Positions 45,713-54,898 of a stretch of 64,000 nucleotides of DNA are shown in pieces. The notes under the pieces are model-generated. The model was not told the DNA's origin. It was given only the letters and a program-made list of their open reading frames with translations, and ran no database searches. Each line of letters opens with the position of its first letter. Positions within the stretch are counted from its first letter, which is position 1. Source of the DNA: Roseovarius indicus (GTDB taxonomy: Bacteria; Pseudomonadota; Alphaproteobacteria; Rhodobacterales; Rhodobacteraceae); contig NZ_CP031598.1 in assembly GCF_008728195.1 (NCBI RefSeq), positions 2,046,001-2,110,000 of the forward strand, written 5' to 3'. A program made the position numbers and the translations under genes.

Positions 45713-47001
45713 GACGAGCTGCCCGTGATGCGCTTGATCTTGTTGCCATCGGCGTCACGCGGCCGGGAGTCTTCAGTGTGCTCCATCGCGGCATCGACCT
45801 CTTTCGCGGCGGCGAGCGCCGCGCGCAGTTCGGCCAGCGTCAGGTTGTCTTCAACGGTCGTCCCGTCGCGGCCGCTGCGGATCGCCGACTGGGTGATGGC
45901 GAGGATCAGCACAAGGACGGCAGGCAGAAGGTCGATGGCGATGGCCCCGGCCCAGGACGGCACGAAATTGCGGGCATAGAGGATCACCGCATCGGCGGCG
46001 GAGATGGGCGTGTAGGTGACCTCGGGGGCGGAGGGGAGGTTGGCCACCTCCTGTGCCGCGCCTTCCAGCGTCGCGGCGCGTTGGCCCAGCACTTCGAGGA
46101 CCGAGGTGATCGTGGATGACTGGCTGTCGCGGCTTTCCGCGGTACTGCCGTCGAGCTCGGGCAGAACGACGGAGGCGGCAAGGTCCTGCGCTGCGCGTTC
46201 GACGAGGGGGGCCACCGTCAGTTGCCGCATCTGCGTGATCAAGCCCTGAAGCCGCACGGCCAGTTCAGAGAATTCGATGGAGCGCGCCTCGACCGGCCCG
46301 GGTTCGACCGTCAGGGCGCGCATCCGGCTGAGGATCTGGTTGCCTTCGGTGAAGGCGCTGTCGACCAAGGGCGTCTGCTCGGCGATCTGGGTTTCCAGTG
46401 CAGACAGCTCTGCCGCCTTTTGCCGGAGCACCCGGAACACGGCGCCACGCCCGGCAAGGCCCGAGAGGTTGCCGGTGGCTTCCTGTTCGCTGAGATCCTC
46501 GAAAGACTGGCGTACGCGGGCCACGTCGCGTTCCAGCGCCTGGCCGGTCAGGGCCACCTCGTGCGCACGTTCAAGGCTTGCCTGGTAGTCCTGCACGGTC
46601 TTGGCAAGGTGTTGTTCGACGGCCGCGGACCCGGCCAGCGCGGCCGCGTTGAGCCAGCTCGACATGGCGACGATGGCAAGCGAGCCGAGCCCCATGGCCC
46701 CGAGGAGACCAAGCCGCGCCTGGCGCGAGTTCACGGCCGGGAACAGCCGCAGGAGGTAGGACCAGAAAACGAAGATGCCTACCGAGACCGCCACGGAATA
46801 GGCGATCGCGGCGAAGGCCGACATCGCGCCGGTGTCATCCAGCAGCGAGGAGACGCCGAGATAGGTGTAGATGCCGGACGCCACGGCCAGAACGCCGAGC
46901 GCCGTGCCCGAGAAGGTGTTGAGCCAGTCCACGTGCCCCTCGAGTTCGCGCGCATAGCGCACACCCCGGCTGCGGGCGGATTCAGGCGAAGGATGGGACA
47001 T
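45709..47001 (-). CDS. Hypothetical multi-pass membrane protein
   Basis: 430 residues from ATG 47001. Three hydrophobic segments lie in the first 120 residues, followed by a long helical, Glu/Ala/Gln-rich region (about 125-320, coiled-coil-like), another TM near 350-375 and a charged tail. No family recognised. Translationally coupled to the ClpP-like gene, so they may act together at the membrane. Confidence 0.7.
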   Translation of the reverse strand: MSHPSPESARSRGVRYARELEGHVDWLNTFSGTALGVLAVASGIYTYLGVSSLLDDTGAMSAFAAIAYSVAVSVGIFVFWSYLLRLFPAVNSRQARLGLLGAMGLGSLAIVAMSSWLNAAALAGSAAVEQHLAKTVQDYQASLERAHEVALTGQALERDVARVRQSFEDLSEQEATGNLSGLAGRGAVFRVLRQKAAELSALETQIAEQTPLVDSAFTEGNQILSRMRALTVEPGPVEARSIEFSELAVRLQGLITQMRQLTVAPLVERAAQDLAASVVLPELDGSTAESRDSQSSTITSVLEVLGQRAATLEGAAQEVANLPSAPEVTYTPISAADAVILYARNFVPSWAGAIAIDLLPAVLVLILAITQSAIRSGRDGTTVEDNLTLAELRAALAAAKEVDAAMEHTEDSRPRDADGNKIKRITGSSS

Positions 47002-47122
47002 GTCGGGGCGCTTTCGGTTGGGCGTGGACGGGGTGGGCCACATAAGAAGTATGAATTGGATAGTGCAAACATCAAGCGGGCGGCACACGACCTCGCTGGG
47101 CTGTGAAGAAGGGCTTGCCAAT

Positions 47123-47137
47123 GTTCACGTATTGTTC
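47123..47137. promoter_or_regulatory. LexA (SOS) box of the alphaproteobacterial type
   Basis: GTTC-ACGTATT-GTTC, an exact GTTC-N7-GTTC, 13 bases before the mmcB start. In alphaproteobacteria LexA binds this direct repeat. mmcB is known as an SOS-regulated mitomycin-C resistance gene in Caulobacter. Confidence 0.8.
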
Positions 47138-47150
47138 ATACATTGAGGCC

Positions 47151-47600
47151 ATGAGCCACGCCGTGATCCCGCCCGATACACTGATGCCCGGCCAGTTGCT
47201 GGCCCGTGGTGTCTGTCGCCACCTGGCTGGTCACGACTTCGTCTGCGTCGAGGAATTCACGCCCGAGCGCGGGCGCAGGGTCGATGTGATGGCGCTGGGG
47301 CCAAAGGGCGAGATCTGGGTGATCGAGTGCAAATCCTCGCGCGCCGATTTCATGTCGGACGGGAAGTGGGAAGGCTATCTCGACTGGTGCGACCGGTATT
47401 TCTGGGCGGTCGACGAGGCGTTTCCGTCCGAGCTTCTGCCGGCGGACACAGGTCTGATCATGGCTGACGCCTATGATGCCGAGATCATCCGCATGGCACC
47501 GGAGGACAAGCTGCCGGCGGCGCGGCGCACCGCGCTGACCCGAAGGTTTGCCCGGCATGCGGCGCGGCGGCTTCAGGCCCTGCGCGACCCGGTTCTATGA
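47151..47600 (+). CDS. mmcB: MmcB-family DNA repair protein
   Basis: 149 residues. A PD-(D/E)XK-like core is visible: VDVMALGPKGEIWVIECKSS (about 43-62). Family members protect against mitomycin C. The start at 47151 is preferred over in-frame ATG 47121 because the SOS box at 47123-47137 would otherwise lie inside the gene. It is convergent with, and overlaps by 6 bases, the gene to the right. Confidence 0.9.
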   Translation: MSHAVIPPDTLMPGQLLARGVCRHLAGHDFVCVEEFTPERGRRVDVMALGPKGEIWVIECKSSRADFMSDGKWEGYLDWCDRYFWAVDEAFPSELLPADTGLIMADAYDAEIIRMAPEDKLPAARRTALTRRFARHAARRLQALRDPVL

Positions 47601-47783
47601 GCCCCGCTTGTCGGCGGCCTTGGCGGCCGACATGATCTCCTCGGCGATCTCGCGCGCTTCGTCGGGGTCGAAATCCATGGGGATTTCAACGCCGTCCGCC
47701 TCGACGTAAATGCGGACCATGCCCTGATCGGTCGGCCCGATCTGCAGGTTCGCCTCGATGTTCCGTTCGGTGTTGATGCCCAT
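47595..47783 (-). CDS. Small DUF6324-type protein
   Basis: 62 residues from ATG 47783, with AGGAGG 6 bases upstream. Acidic, ends in AKAADKRGS. I recognise it as the conserved DUF6324-type protein of Rhodobacteraceae; its function is unknown. Its end overlaps the end of mmcB by 6 bases on the other strand. Confidence 0.75.
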   Translation of the reverse strand: MGINTERNIEANLQIGPTDQGMVRIYVEADGVEIPMDFDPDEAREIAEEIMSAAKAADKRGS

Positions 47784-47861
47784 GATGCCCTCCTGAAAAA
47801 GCGCTCTGCAGGTATATCGTTCCGTCTTGAAAGACAAGCCTGCAATGGGTTTGGTTGTTCC

Positions 47862-48344
47862 ATGGAAACGATAGAGATCCGCGAGTTCACCGCTGCCGAC
47901 GCAGATTGGGTCGTCGCCCGGCACGGCGTGCTTTACGCACAGGAGGCCGGATTCGACGCCAGTTTCGAGGCGCTGGTGGCCGAGATCGTGGCGAGTTTCG
48001 CGACCTCGCACGATCCCGCCCGTGAGCGGGGGTGGATTGCCGAGCGCGCGGGGCGGCGGGTTGGATGCATTTTCTGTGTCCGACTGGATGCGACGACGGC
48101 CAAGCTGCGGTTGTTCCTGGTCGAGCCGGAGACCCGCGGCACCGGATTGGGCAGGCGGCTCCTGGACACCTGCCTCGGGTTTGCGAAGCACTGCGGTTAC
48201 GCGCGCCTGTCGCTCTGGACCCATGAAAGCCACCGCGCCGCCTGTGCGCTATACAAGGCGCGGGGGTTTGCCTGCGAATCCTCCCACCCCGTGCATTCCT
48301 TCGGGCAGGACCTGATCGAGCAAAGCTGGACGATCGACCTGTAG
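47862..48344 (+). CDS. GNAT-family N-acetyltransferase
   Basis: 160 residues. Acetyl-CoA-binding motif A: LRLFLVEPETRGTGLGRRLLD (RGTGLG), followed by GYARLSLWTHESHRAA. Substrate unknown. Confidence 0.88.
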   Translation: METIEIREFTAADADWVVARHGVLYAQEAGFDASFEALVAEIVASFATSHDPARERGWIAERAGRRVGCIFCVRLDATTAKLRLFLVEPETRGTGLGRRLLDTCLGFAKHCGYARLSLWTHESHRAACALYKARGFACESSHPVHSFGQDLIEQSWTIDL

Positions 48345-48504
48345 GCCGACCCCGATTTCCCTTGTTCTGCACGCGCCTGCATTTGGCGGGGCGGGGCGGA
48401 AATTATTGACCAATGGATTTACGTAACGTCAAGATGGGTCGAGGGGCGGGCCCCCGTCGTGCAATGGGCGCGTCGGATGTTGGCCGTCAGGGGGAGACGG
48501 GGAA

Positions 48505-49719
48505 ATGGTCACATTACAGGGTGCGCACGCACGTGCGCTCACAGGCGTATCCACGTTGGCATTGCTTGTGCCGGCGGGGGCCTCTGCGGCCGAATGGGAG
48601 ATCTCGGTCGGCGGCTACATGGAACAGTACCTCGCCTTCAGCTCTGCCGATATCGGCGGCGCGGCGGATCGCGACGGGGTCGATGCGGCCGTGGGGACGG
48701 AGTTTTACTTTCGGCCGAGCATCACCCTCGATAACGGGCTCACGTTCGGCGCGGACCTCAGCTTGGAAGGGTCGGCCTCGACCACCGGGGATGCTGATGG
48801 CGGTATCGACGAGGCGTTCGTTTTCGTTCGGGGAAGCTTCGGTGAAATTCTGATCGGTGAGCAGGAGCTGGCGGGGAGCAGGCTGACGCCGCGACCGCCG
48901 GGCGCCTATTTTCCTGGGCCGGACGCGAGTATTCTCTCTATCAACTCCGGGTCGATCGGGAATTTCATACCGTTCTCGGGCGCAGTCGGCGGGGTCGAGA
49001 CGGGCGACGATGTGTACCGAGGCACGCTCGGGTCCAGCTTTGCCTCGATCGCGGGGGGAGATAATCAGCCCAGCATCACCTATTTCACGCCGCGCTTCGC
49101 CGGGTTTCAGCTTGGGCTGAGCTATGCGCGTGACAGTTCGTCGAGCCTGACCGGCTCGTCGACCTATACCGACCTGCGAAATATCTTCGATATCGGCGCC
49201 AACTACGTGAACAGTTTCGGGGATTTCGATGTCGCGATATCCGCGCGGTGGGGGACTGCGGAGAACAGGTTCGACCCGCGCGCCGACCCGCAGCTCTGGG
49301 GCGCCGGTATCAGCGTGGAACGAGGGGGATTCACGATCGGCGGCAGCTGGGCCGAGAGCCGGGGCTCGTCGCGGGCGCGCAATGACGGCGTGGCCTACGA
49401 GGTCGGGATCAGCTACGAAACCGGGCCATGGACATTCGCGTTCAGCCATTTTCATGGTCAGAACACGGATAACGAACATATCGGTTTCGGGCCGGAAGAG
49501 CGGCTGGAGACGTTTCAGCTTGGGGTCTCCTATGACCTGAACTACGGGGCGACGCGGGTCGAGAGCCCGTTCTCGCTGGCCTGGGCCGACAAGGCCGAGA
49601 TCTTCGGGTCGATCACGGCGGTCAATTTCGACGAGGATGTGGGCGACCCGGGCTTCGGCACACCCGGCAACGATGTCGATGGCTTCGTGATAGGCACCGG
49701 CTTTCGCCTGTCGTTCTGA
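48505..49719 (+). CDS. Outer-membrane porin
   Basis: 404 residues with a signal peptide ending near ASAAEW. The mature protein starts with WEISVGGYMEQY and has alternating amphipathic strands with many Gly and aromatic residues, an early extended loop region (SLTGSSTYTD), and a C-terminal Phe (FRLSF), as in general bacterial porins of this family. Confidence 0.88.
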   Translation: MVTLQGAHARALTGVSTLALLVPAGASAAEWEISVGGYMEQYLAFSSADIGGAADRDGVDAAVGTEFYFRPSITLDNGLTFGADLSLEGSASTTGDADGGIDEAFVFVRGSFGEILIGEQELAGSRLTPRPPGAYFPGPDASILSINSGSIGNFIPFSGAVGGVETGDDVYRGTLGSSFASIAGGDNQPSITYFTPRFAGFQLGLSYARDSSSSLTGSSTYTDLRNIFDIGANYVNSFGDFDVAISARWGTAENRFDPRADPQLWGAGISVERGGFTIGGSWAESRGSSRARNDGVAYEVGISYETGPWTFAFSHFHGQNTDNEHIGFGPEERLETFQLGVSYDLNYGATRVESPFSLAWADKAEIFGSITAVNFDEDVGDPGFGTPGNDVDGFVIGTGFRLSF

Positions 49720-49880
49720 TGGGCCTTGGCGTGCACGGGGACTGATGGGCCGGTCGGATTTTTCAGCCTGTGAAGCGGGCAGGGCGCGCTTTCCCGGTTG
49801 CATCGGCCGAAGAGCTTTGGCATACGAGGCTCCAGTCTCGTCATAAGGCGTCTGTTGCGATGCCGAGACGACCAGGCAGT

Positions 49881-49957
49881 GCCGCCTTAGCTCAGTAGGT
49901 TAGAGCGCTAGATTGTGGATCTAGAGGTCCCCCGTTCGAGCCGGGGAGGCGGTACCA
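49881..49957 (+). tRNA. tRNA-His (anticodon GTG), alphaproteobacterial type
   Basis: 77 nt with CCA. Anticodon loop TTGTGGA, T loop TTCGAGC. The acceptor starts with G1 paired to U72 and has A73, without the usual G-1:C73 pair. This is the divergent alphaproteobacterial form. Confidence 0.93.
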
Positions 49958-50012
49958 TCTTCCCCCCTTTCAAACCGATCGCATCATGCCGTGACGGCAG
50001 GGGCCACCCTGC

Positions 50013-50315
50013 TCATTCGACCTGCAGGGTCTGCCGCAACTCGCCGCTTTCGAGGTCGAAGATCAGGATCTGATCGTCGGAGGTGACCACCGCGTACCAG
50101 CCGGCGCCCCTGGTGAAGGCCGTGGGCGTGGTGCCGTCGGGCAGGGTGATGACATCGGGCAGGGTGGGGCCCATGGCATCTGAGAAGCGGATGACAAACA
50201 GCACGACGATGATTATGAACCCCAGAATCATGGTCGCGCTGAGCGTGGTGACCAGAATACGCAGGTATTTCACCGTTCCGGCATCGACCGGCTGTTCCTG
50301 GGAGTTCTCCGTCAT
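50013..50315 (-). CDS. DUF6476-type single-pass membrane protein
   Basis: 100 residues with one TM (about 19-43, ILVTTLSATMILGFIIIVVL) and a small C-terminal beta domain (SDDQILIFDLESGEL). Function unknown. Its start codon shares the CATG at 50313-50316 with that of rluD on the other strand. Confidence 0.75.
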   Translation of the reverse strand: MTENSQEQPVDAGTVKYLRILVTTLSATMILGFIIIVVLFVIRFSDAMGPTLPDVITLPDGTTPTAFTRGAGWYAVVTSDDQILIFDLESGELRQTLQVE

Positions 50316-51339
50316 GGGGTCGTCACCCTTGTCCTTTCGGATCGCGGCCGCGCCGCCGCCCCGCCTTGATAAGGCGCTTTCCCGCGATGTGCCAGAGGGG
50401 GCGGCGCTATCGCGGACGCGGCTGGCCCGGCTGGTGAGCGACGGGCAGGTCAGGGTGAACGGCGCGGTGGTGACCGATGGCAAGGCGCGGGTGACCGAGG
50501 GAGACCTTGTCGAGATCGAGGTGCCGGAGGCCGAGGAGGTGGAGACCGTCGCGCAGGATATCGCGCTCGACGTGGTCTTCGAGGATGACGACCTGATCGT
50601 GATCAACAAGCCCGCCGGGATGGTGGTGCACCCCGCGCCGGGCAGCCCCGCAGGCACGCTGGTCAACGCGCTGCTGCATCATTGCGGCGACACCCTGTCG
50701 GGCGTGGGGGGCGAGAAAAGGCCGGGGATCGTGCACCGGATCGACAAGGACACCTCCGGCCTGCTGGTGGCGGCGAAGTCGGACAGGGCGCATCACGGGC
50801 TGGCGAAACAGTTCGAGAAACACAGTGCGGAGCGGGTGTACCTGGCGCTGGCCTATGGGTGCCCCGATGCGTCGGACCCGCGTTTGCGGGGGACGAGAGG
50901 CGTGTCGTTCGAGCCGGGCAACGTGCTGAAGATCACCACGCAGCTGGCCCGGCACAAGACCGACCGGCAGAGACAGGCGGTGCTGTTCGATGGCGGGCGG
51001 CATGCTGTAACACGGGCGCGCGTGATCGAATGTTTCGGAAATCCGGGCGCCGTGAGCCTGCTGGAATGCCGGTTGGAGACGGGGCGGACGCACCAGATCA
51101 GGGTGCACCTGACGCATGCCGGGCATGGGCTGATCGGCGACCCGGTATACGGCGGGAAGCGAAAGCTGGCCGCCAATGCCTTGCCGGAAAAGGCTTTTTC
51201 GGCGTTGTACGGGTTCAAGAGGCAGGCGCTACATGCCGCTGTTCTGGGCTTCGAGCACCCGGTGTCGGGCGAAGTTCTGCGCTTCGAGGCGCCATTACCC
51301 GCCGACTTCGCCGAGGTGCTGGAACTGCTGCGCGAGTGA
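50314..51339 (+). CDS. rluD: RluA/RluD-family 23S rRNA pseudouridine synthase
   Basis: 341 residues from ATG 50314 (GGGAG 9 bases upstream). An S4 RNA-binding domain (about 17-75) precedes the synthase domain with the catalytic Asp in HRIDKDTSG and the GRTHQIRVH motif. Probably modifies helix 69 of 23S rRNA, as RluD does, but the specific site is inferred. Confidence 0.88.
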   Translation: MGSSPLSFRIAAAPPPRLDKALSRDVPEGAALSRTRLARLVSDGQVRVNGAVVTDGKARVTEGDLVEIEVPEAEEVETVAQDIALDVVFEDDDLIVINKPAGMVVHPAPGSPAGTLVNALLHHCGDTLSGVGGEKRPGIVHRIDKDTSGLLVAAKSDRAHHGLAKQFEKHSAERVYLALAYGCPDASDPRLRGTRGVSFEPGNVLKITTQLARHKTDRQRQAVLFDGGRHAVTRARVIECFGNPGAVSLLECRLETGRTHQIRVHLTHAGHGLIGDPVYGGKRKLAANALPEKAFSALYGFKRQALHAAVLGFEHPVSGEVLRFEAPLPADFAEVLELLRE

Positions 51340-51432
51340 AATCGTTTGCACGGTTGCGTGAGGAGGGTGTCACACCTCTGGCCAAATCAGGCCAAGAGGT
51401 TCATCCTTTATTAAACTATTCGGTTCAGTCGG

Positions 51433-51461
51433 CTTGAAACGGCCCCTGCGTCACCCTAGAT
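51433..51461 (+). promoter_or_regulatory. Putative sigma-32 type promoter of rpoH
   Basis: CTTGAAA at 51433-51439, a 14-base spacer and CCCTAGAT at 51454-51461 match the heat-shock promoter consensus CTTGAAA-N(13-15)-CCCCATNT well. It lies 55 bases before the rpoH start and suggests autoregulation. Confidence 0.5.
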
Positions 51462-51515
51462 CGATGTTAAGCAACTAAACATTGGTTGACGGGTCAACTT
51501 GGAGGAAACGAGGCA

Positions 51516-52412
51516 TTGAGCAACTACGCAAATCTTCCCGCACCATCCCCGGAAGGCGGCCTTAACCGCTATCTGCAGGAGATCCGCAAGTTTCCCCTGC
51601 TGGAACCGGAACAGGAATACATGCTGGCCAAGCGCTGGGTCGAGGGCCAGGACACCGAGGCCGCGCACCAGCTTGTCACCAGCCACCTGCGGCTGGCGGC
51701 CAAGATCGCCATGGGCTATCGCGGCTACGGCCTGCCGCAGGCCGAGGTGATTTCCGAGGCGAACGTGGGCCTGATGCAGGCCGTGAAACGGTTCGACCCC
51801 GAGAAAGGCTTCCGGCTTGCCACCTATGCGATGTGGTGGATCCGCGCCAGCATCCAGGAATACATCCTGCGCAGCTGGTCGATGGTGAAACTGGGCACCA
51901 CCAGCGCGCAGAAGAAGCTGTTCTTCAACCTGCGCAAGGCCAAGTCGCGCATCGGCGCGCTGGAGGATGGCGACCTGCGCCCGGAGAACGTCAAGCAGAT
52001 CGCGCATGATCTGGGCGTGACCGAGGACGAGGTGATCTCGATGAACCGGCGGATGTCGGGCAGCGACGCGTCGCTGAACGCCACGGTCGGTTCGGACGAA
52101 GACAGTTCGATGCAATGGCAGGACTGGCTTGAGGATGAGGATGCCGACCAGGCCGCCGATTACGAGAAGCAGGACGAGCTTTCCGCGCGGCGCGAATTGC
52201 TGGCCGAGGCGATGGATGTTCTGAACGAAAGGGAAAAGGATATCTTAACGCAGCGGCGTTTGAGCGATCAGGCGGTGACGCTGGAAGAGCTGAGCGGCCA
52301 GTATGACGTGAGCCGCGAGCGGATTCGGCAGATCGAGGTGCGCGCGTTCGAGAAACTGCAGAAGCGGATGCGCAGCCTGGCACAGGAAAAAGGCATGTTG
52401 CCGGCCGCCTGA
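51516..52412 (+). CDS. rpoH: RNA polymerase heat-shock sigma factor RpoH
   Basis: 298 residues. Start is TTG 51516 (giving SNYANLPAPS) behind TTGGAGGAAACGAGGCA; no ATG exists at the conserved start. It has sigma-70 region 2 (RFDPEKGFRLATYAMWWIRASIQEYIL) and region 4 (SRERIRQIEVRAFEKLQKRM), plus the RpoH-box-like QKKLFFNLRKAK segment. It directs transcription of chaperone genes. Confidence 0.95.
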   Translation: MSNYANLPAPSPEGGLNRYLQEIRKFPLLEPEQEYMLAKRWVEGQDTEAAHQLVTSHLRLAAKIAMGYRGYGLPQAEVISEANVGLMQAVKRFDPEKGFRLATYAMWWIRASIQEYILRSWSMVKLGTTSAQKKLFFNLRKAKSRIGALEDGDLRPENVKQIAHDLGVTEDEVISMNRRMSGSDASLNATVGSDEDSSMQWQDWLEDEDADQAADYEKQDELSARRELLAEAMDVLNEREKDILTQRRLSDQAVTLEELSGQYDVSRERIRQIEVRAFEKLQKRMRSLAQEKGMLPAA

Positions 52413-52440
52413 GGTCTTGGAGCGAAATCAAAATCGAAGT

Positions 52441-52472
52441 AGCCTCCCCGCGTAGTCCGTGGGGAGGCTTTT
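52441..52472 (+). terminator. rpoH terminator
   Basis: AGCCTCCCC-GCGTAGTCCGT-GGGGAGGCT followed by TTT; stem of 9 bp. Confidence 0.85.
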
Positions 52473-52474
52473 CC

Positions 52475-53557
52475 ATGTCCGGCGTTCCGAATTCTTTAAT
52501 CGCCCGGTCGGTGGTGAGCGTGCTGCCCCGCAGGGTGGCGGTCTTCTGTCTTGCGGCGATGCTTGTCGCCTGTTCGCCGCGCCCGGCCGCGCAGTTCGCC
52601 CCGCCCGATCCGGCGGCGAGCGTCGAGCGGATCTACGTGGCGACGGAGCTCGACCTTGACGATCTTGGCCGGCAGTTCGGGCAGAAGCGGCCCTCGGGGC
52701 TGAAATTCCTGCATGTCGACGTGTCGATCCCGCCAACGCATACGCCGGGCAAGGTGGAATGGCCCGAGGGCCCGCCCGATGCCGCGACGGATTTCGTGAT
52801 GACCGGCAGCCATGTCTATCGCGGATCGGGCGACATGCTGGGGGCGATGCGGCGGCGGTCGCCGGGCAACGAGACGCTGGTGTTCGTGCACGGGTACAAC
52901 AACACGTTTTCCGACGCGGTCTATCGCTTCGCGCAGATGCGGGCCGATTTCGGCTCTGACGAGCCGGGGCTGGTGTATTCCTGGCCCTCGGCCGGTGACC
53001 CGCGGGGCTATGCCTATGACCGCGACAGCGTTCTTTATTCGCGGGACGATTTCAAACGGGTGCTGGACGCGCTGACGAAGACCGGCAATGACCGGGTGTT
53101 GCTGCTGGCCCATTCGATGGGGGCTCAGCTGGTCATGGAGACGCTGCGTCAGGCGGCGTTGAGCGGGGACAGGGCGCTTCTGAACCGGATCAACGGGGTC
53201 GTGCTGATGTCGCCGGATATCGACACGGATGTGTTCCGGGCGCAGGCGGCGGCGATCGGGGAGTTGCCGCAGCCCTTCCTGATTTTCGTATCGCAGCAGG
53301 ATAGGGCGCTGTCGCTGGCGGGGCTTCTGACCGGGCGCAAGCCGCGGCTGGGCACGCTGAAGGACCCCACGCTGTTGCAGGGGATCGAGGGGGTGCGGGT
53401 GATCGATTTCACCGCGCTGGGGGATGGCGAGGGGCTGAACCACGCCACCGCCGTAACCTCGCCCGCCGCGATTTCGGTGCTGAAGGGGCTGATCGCCCAG
53501 GCGGCCAGCGGGGATGAGGCGTTCGACGATTACATGGTGCTCGACGCCGACCCGTGA
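52475..53557 (+). CDS. Lipoprotein alpha/beta-hydrolase (DUF900-type)
   Basis: 360 residues with a lipobox LVACS (Cys33) and basic N-terminus. The alpha/beta-hydrolase fold has FVHGYNNTF near 138-146, the nucleophile Ser in AHSMGA near 204-209, and a late His (GLNHATA). Substrate unknown. Confidence 0.82.
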   Translation: MSGVPNSLIARSVVSVLPRRVAVFCLAAMLVACSPRPAAQFAPPDPAASVERIYVATELDLDDLGRQFGQKRPSGLKFLHVDVSIPPTHTPGKVEWPEGPPDAATDFVMTGSHVYRGSGDMLGAMRRRSPGNETLVFVHGYNNTFSDAVYRFAQMRADFGSDEPGLVYSWPSAGDPRGYAYDRDSVLYSRDDFKRVLDALTKTGNDRVLLLAHSMGAQLVMETLRQAALSGDRALLNRINGVVLMSPDIDTDVFRAQAAAIGELPQPFLIFVSQQDRALSLAGLLTGRKPRLGTLKDPTLLQGIEGVRVIDFTALGDGEGLNHATAVTSPAAISVLKGLIAQAASGDEAFDDYMVLDADP

Positions 53558-53643
53558 GGCCGGGTCGTGACCCTGCGGAACTGCTTGTATTTTCCGGGCG
53601 TTCGCCCATCTTTGGCGGATCTCGGTCGAGGGGAGGGCGGCCC

Positions 53644-54834
53644 ATGCATGCGATTGCGGATACCAAGAGCCTGGTTGCCGACGGGGTGATCGATGCGCGC
53701 CAGGCGCGCGAGATCGAGGTCAGGGCGCGGGAGACGATGGTTGCGCTGGCGATCAACGCGATCCTGTGTTTCGGCATCGTGGCGGCGACGGCGGGCTTGA
53801 TCTTCTGGCTGGCCAATGCGGCCTCGGTGGCCGTGTTCGGGGGGCTGGCGCTGACTGGCGGGTTGCTGGTGCTGGCCCGGGGCGGCGAGATGTACCGGAT
53901 GTTCGGCAATGCCGCCGCGCTGATCGGGGCGGGGATGCTGATCGGCGGGGCGGTGTTCGAACTGATCGACAAGTACGAGGCGAGCGCCGGCTGGGTGATG
54001 CTGTTTGCCGGGGTGATCGTGGCCGTGGCGGGGGCCGTCGCGCTGTGGCGCGGGGCGTGGACGACGCATTTCGTGACCGGGGCGATCTTCCTGATGGGGG
54101 TGGCGCTGCACCTGGGCGGCTGCGGGCTGGTGATGGTGCAGAACGAGGTGTCGGGGCTGCCGGTGGCGATGCTGTATCTTTATGCCAGCCTGTTGATTGC
54201 GGGCGCCGGGGTGCTGACGGATGTGCGGTTGGTGACGGCGCTGGCGATCGCGCCCTTTGCGCAGATGCTGGATACGGGCACGGCCTATTTCCATGCGGCT
54301 TACGTGTTTTATTCGCCGGAGCCGACGCTATCGATCCTGCAGATGGGGGTGATGGTGCTGCTGCTGATCTGGGCCAAGAATGTCTGGCCGGAGCGCTACG
54401 CGCGGCATGCGCGGGTGCTGTCGGTGCTGGGGTTCATCGTGGCGAGCCTGTGTGCGCTGGTTGGGTCGCTCTGGGGCGACGTGGTGGGCGAGACGATGTG
54501 GGGGCCGGGGCGGTTCAGCGACCCGGACCAGACATGGGAGGAGTACGAGGCGATCCGCGAGGCGTTTCGGGAGAGCACGCTGGTGATCTCGCACCACGTC
54601 TATTCAGTCGTCTGGGCGGTGGTGCTGGCGGGGGTGATCTATGTGGCGGCGATGCGGGCGAACCGGGGGATCTTCAACGCGGCGATGACCTTTGCGGGCA
54701 TTCACGCCTATACGCAGCTGTTCGAGAGCTTCGGGGACGAGCCGCTGGCCTATGTCATCGGCGGGCTGGCGGCGATACCGCTGGCCTGGGGGATGTGGCG
54801 GCTGAACGGGTGGATCACGGCGCGGCAGGGGTAG
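53644..54834 (+). CDS. DUF2157-like multi-pass membrane protein
   Basis: 396 residues from ATG 53644 with GGGAGG upstream. A short cytosolic N-terminus (ADGVIDARQAREI) is followed by about ten hydrophobic segments. The N-terminal layout fits DUF2157. Function unknown. A strong bidirectional hairpin follows. Confidence 0.75.
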   Translation: MHAIADTKSLVADGVIDARQAREIEVRARETMVALAINAILCFGIVAATAGLIFWLANAASVAVFGGLALTGGLLVLARGGEMYRMFGNAAALIGAGMLIGGAVFELIDKYEASAGWVMLFAGVIVAVAGAVALWRGAWTTHFVTGAIFLMGVALHLGGCGLVMVQNEVSGLPVAMLYLYASLLIAGAGVLTDVRLVTALAIAPFAQMLDTGTAYFHAAYVFYSPEPTLSILQMGVMVLLLIWAKNVWPERYARHARVLSVLGFIVASLCALVGSLWGDVVGETMWGPGRFSDPDQTWEEYEAIREAFRESTLVISHHVYSVVWAVVLAGVIYVAAMRANRGIFNAAMTFAGIHAYTQLFESFGDEPLAYVIGGLAAIPLAWGMWRLNGWITARQG

Positions 54835-54849
54835 GCGCTGAAATGAAAC

Positions 54850-54877
54850 GGGCCGGAAAGCAGCAGCTTTCCGGCCC
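54850..54877. terminator. Bidirectional terminator between convergent genes
   Basis: GGGCCGGAAAG-CAGCAG-CTTTCCGGCCC, an 11-bp perfect stem between the DUF2157-like gene and pepF. Confidence 0.8.
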
Positions 54878-54898
54878 GTGATTTCTGGACTTTTCCGG

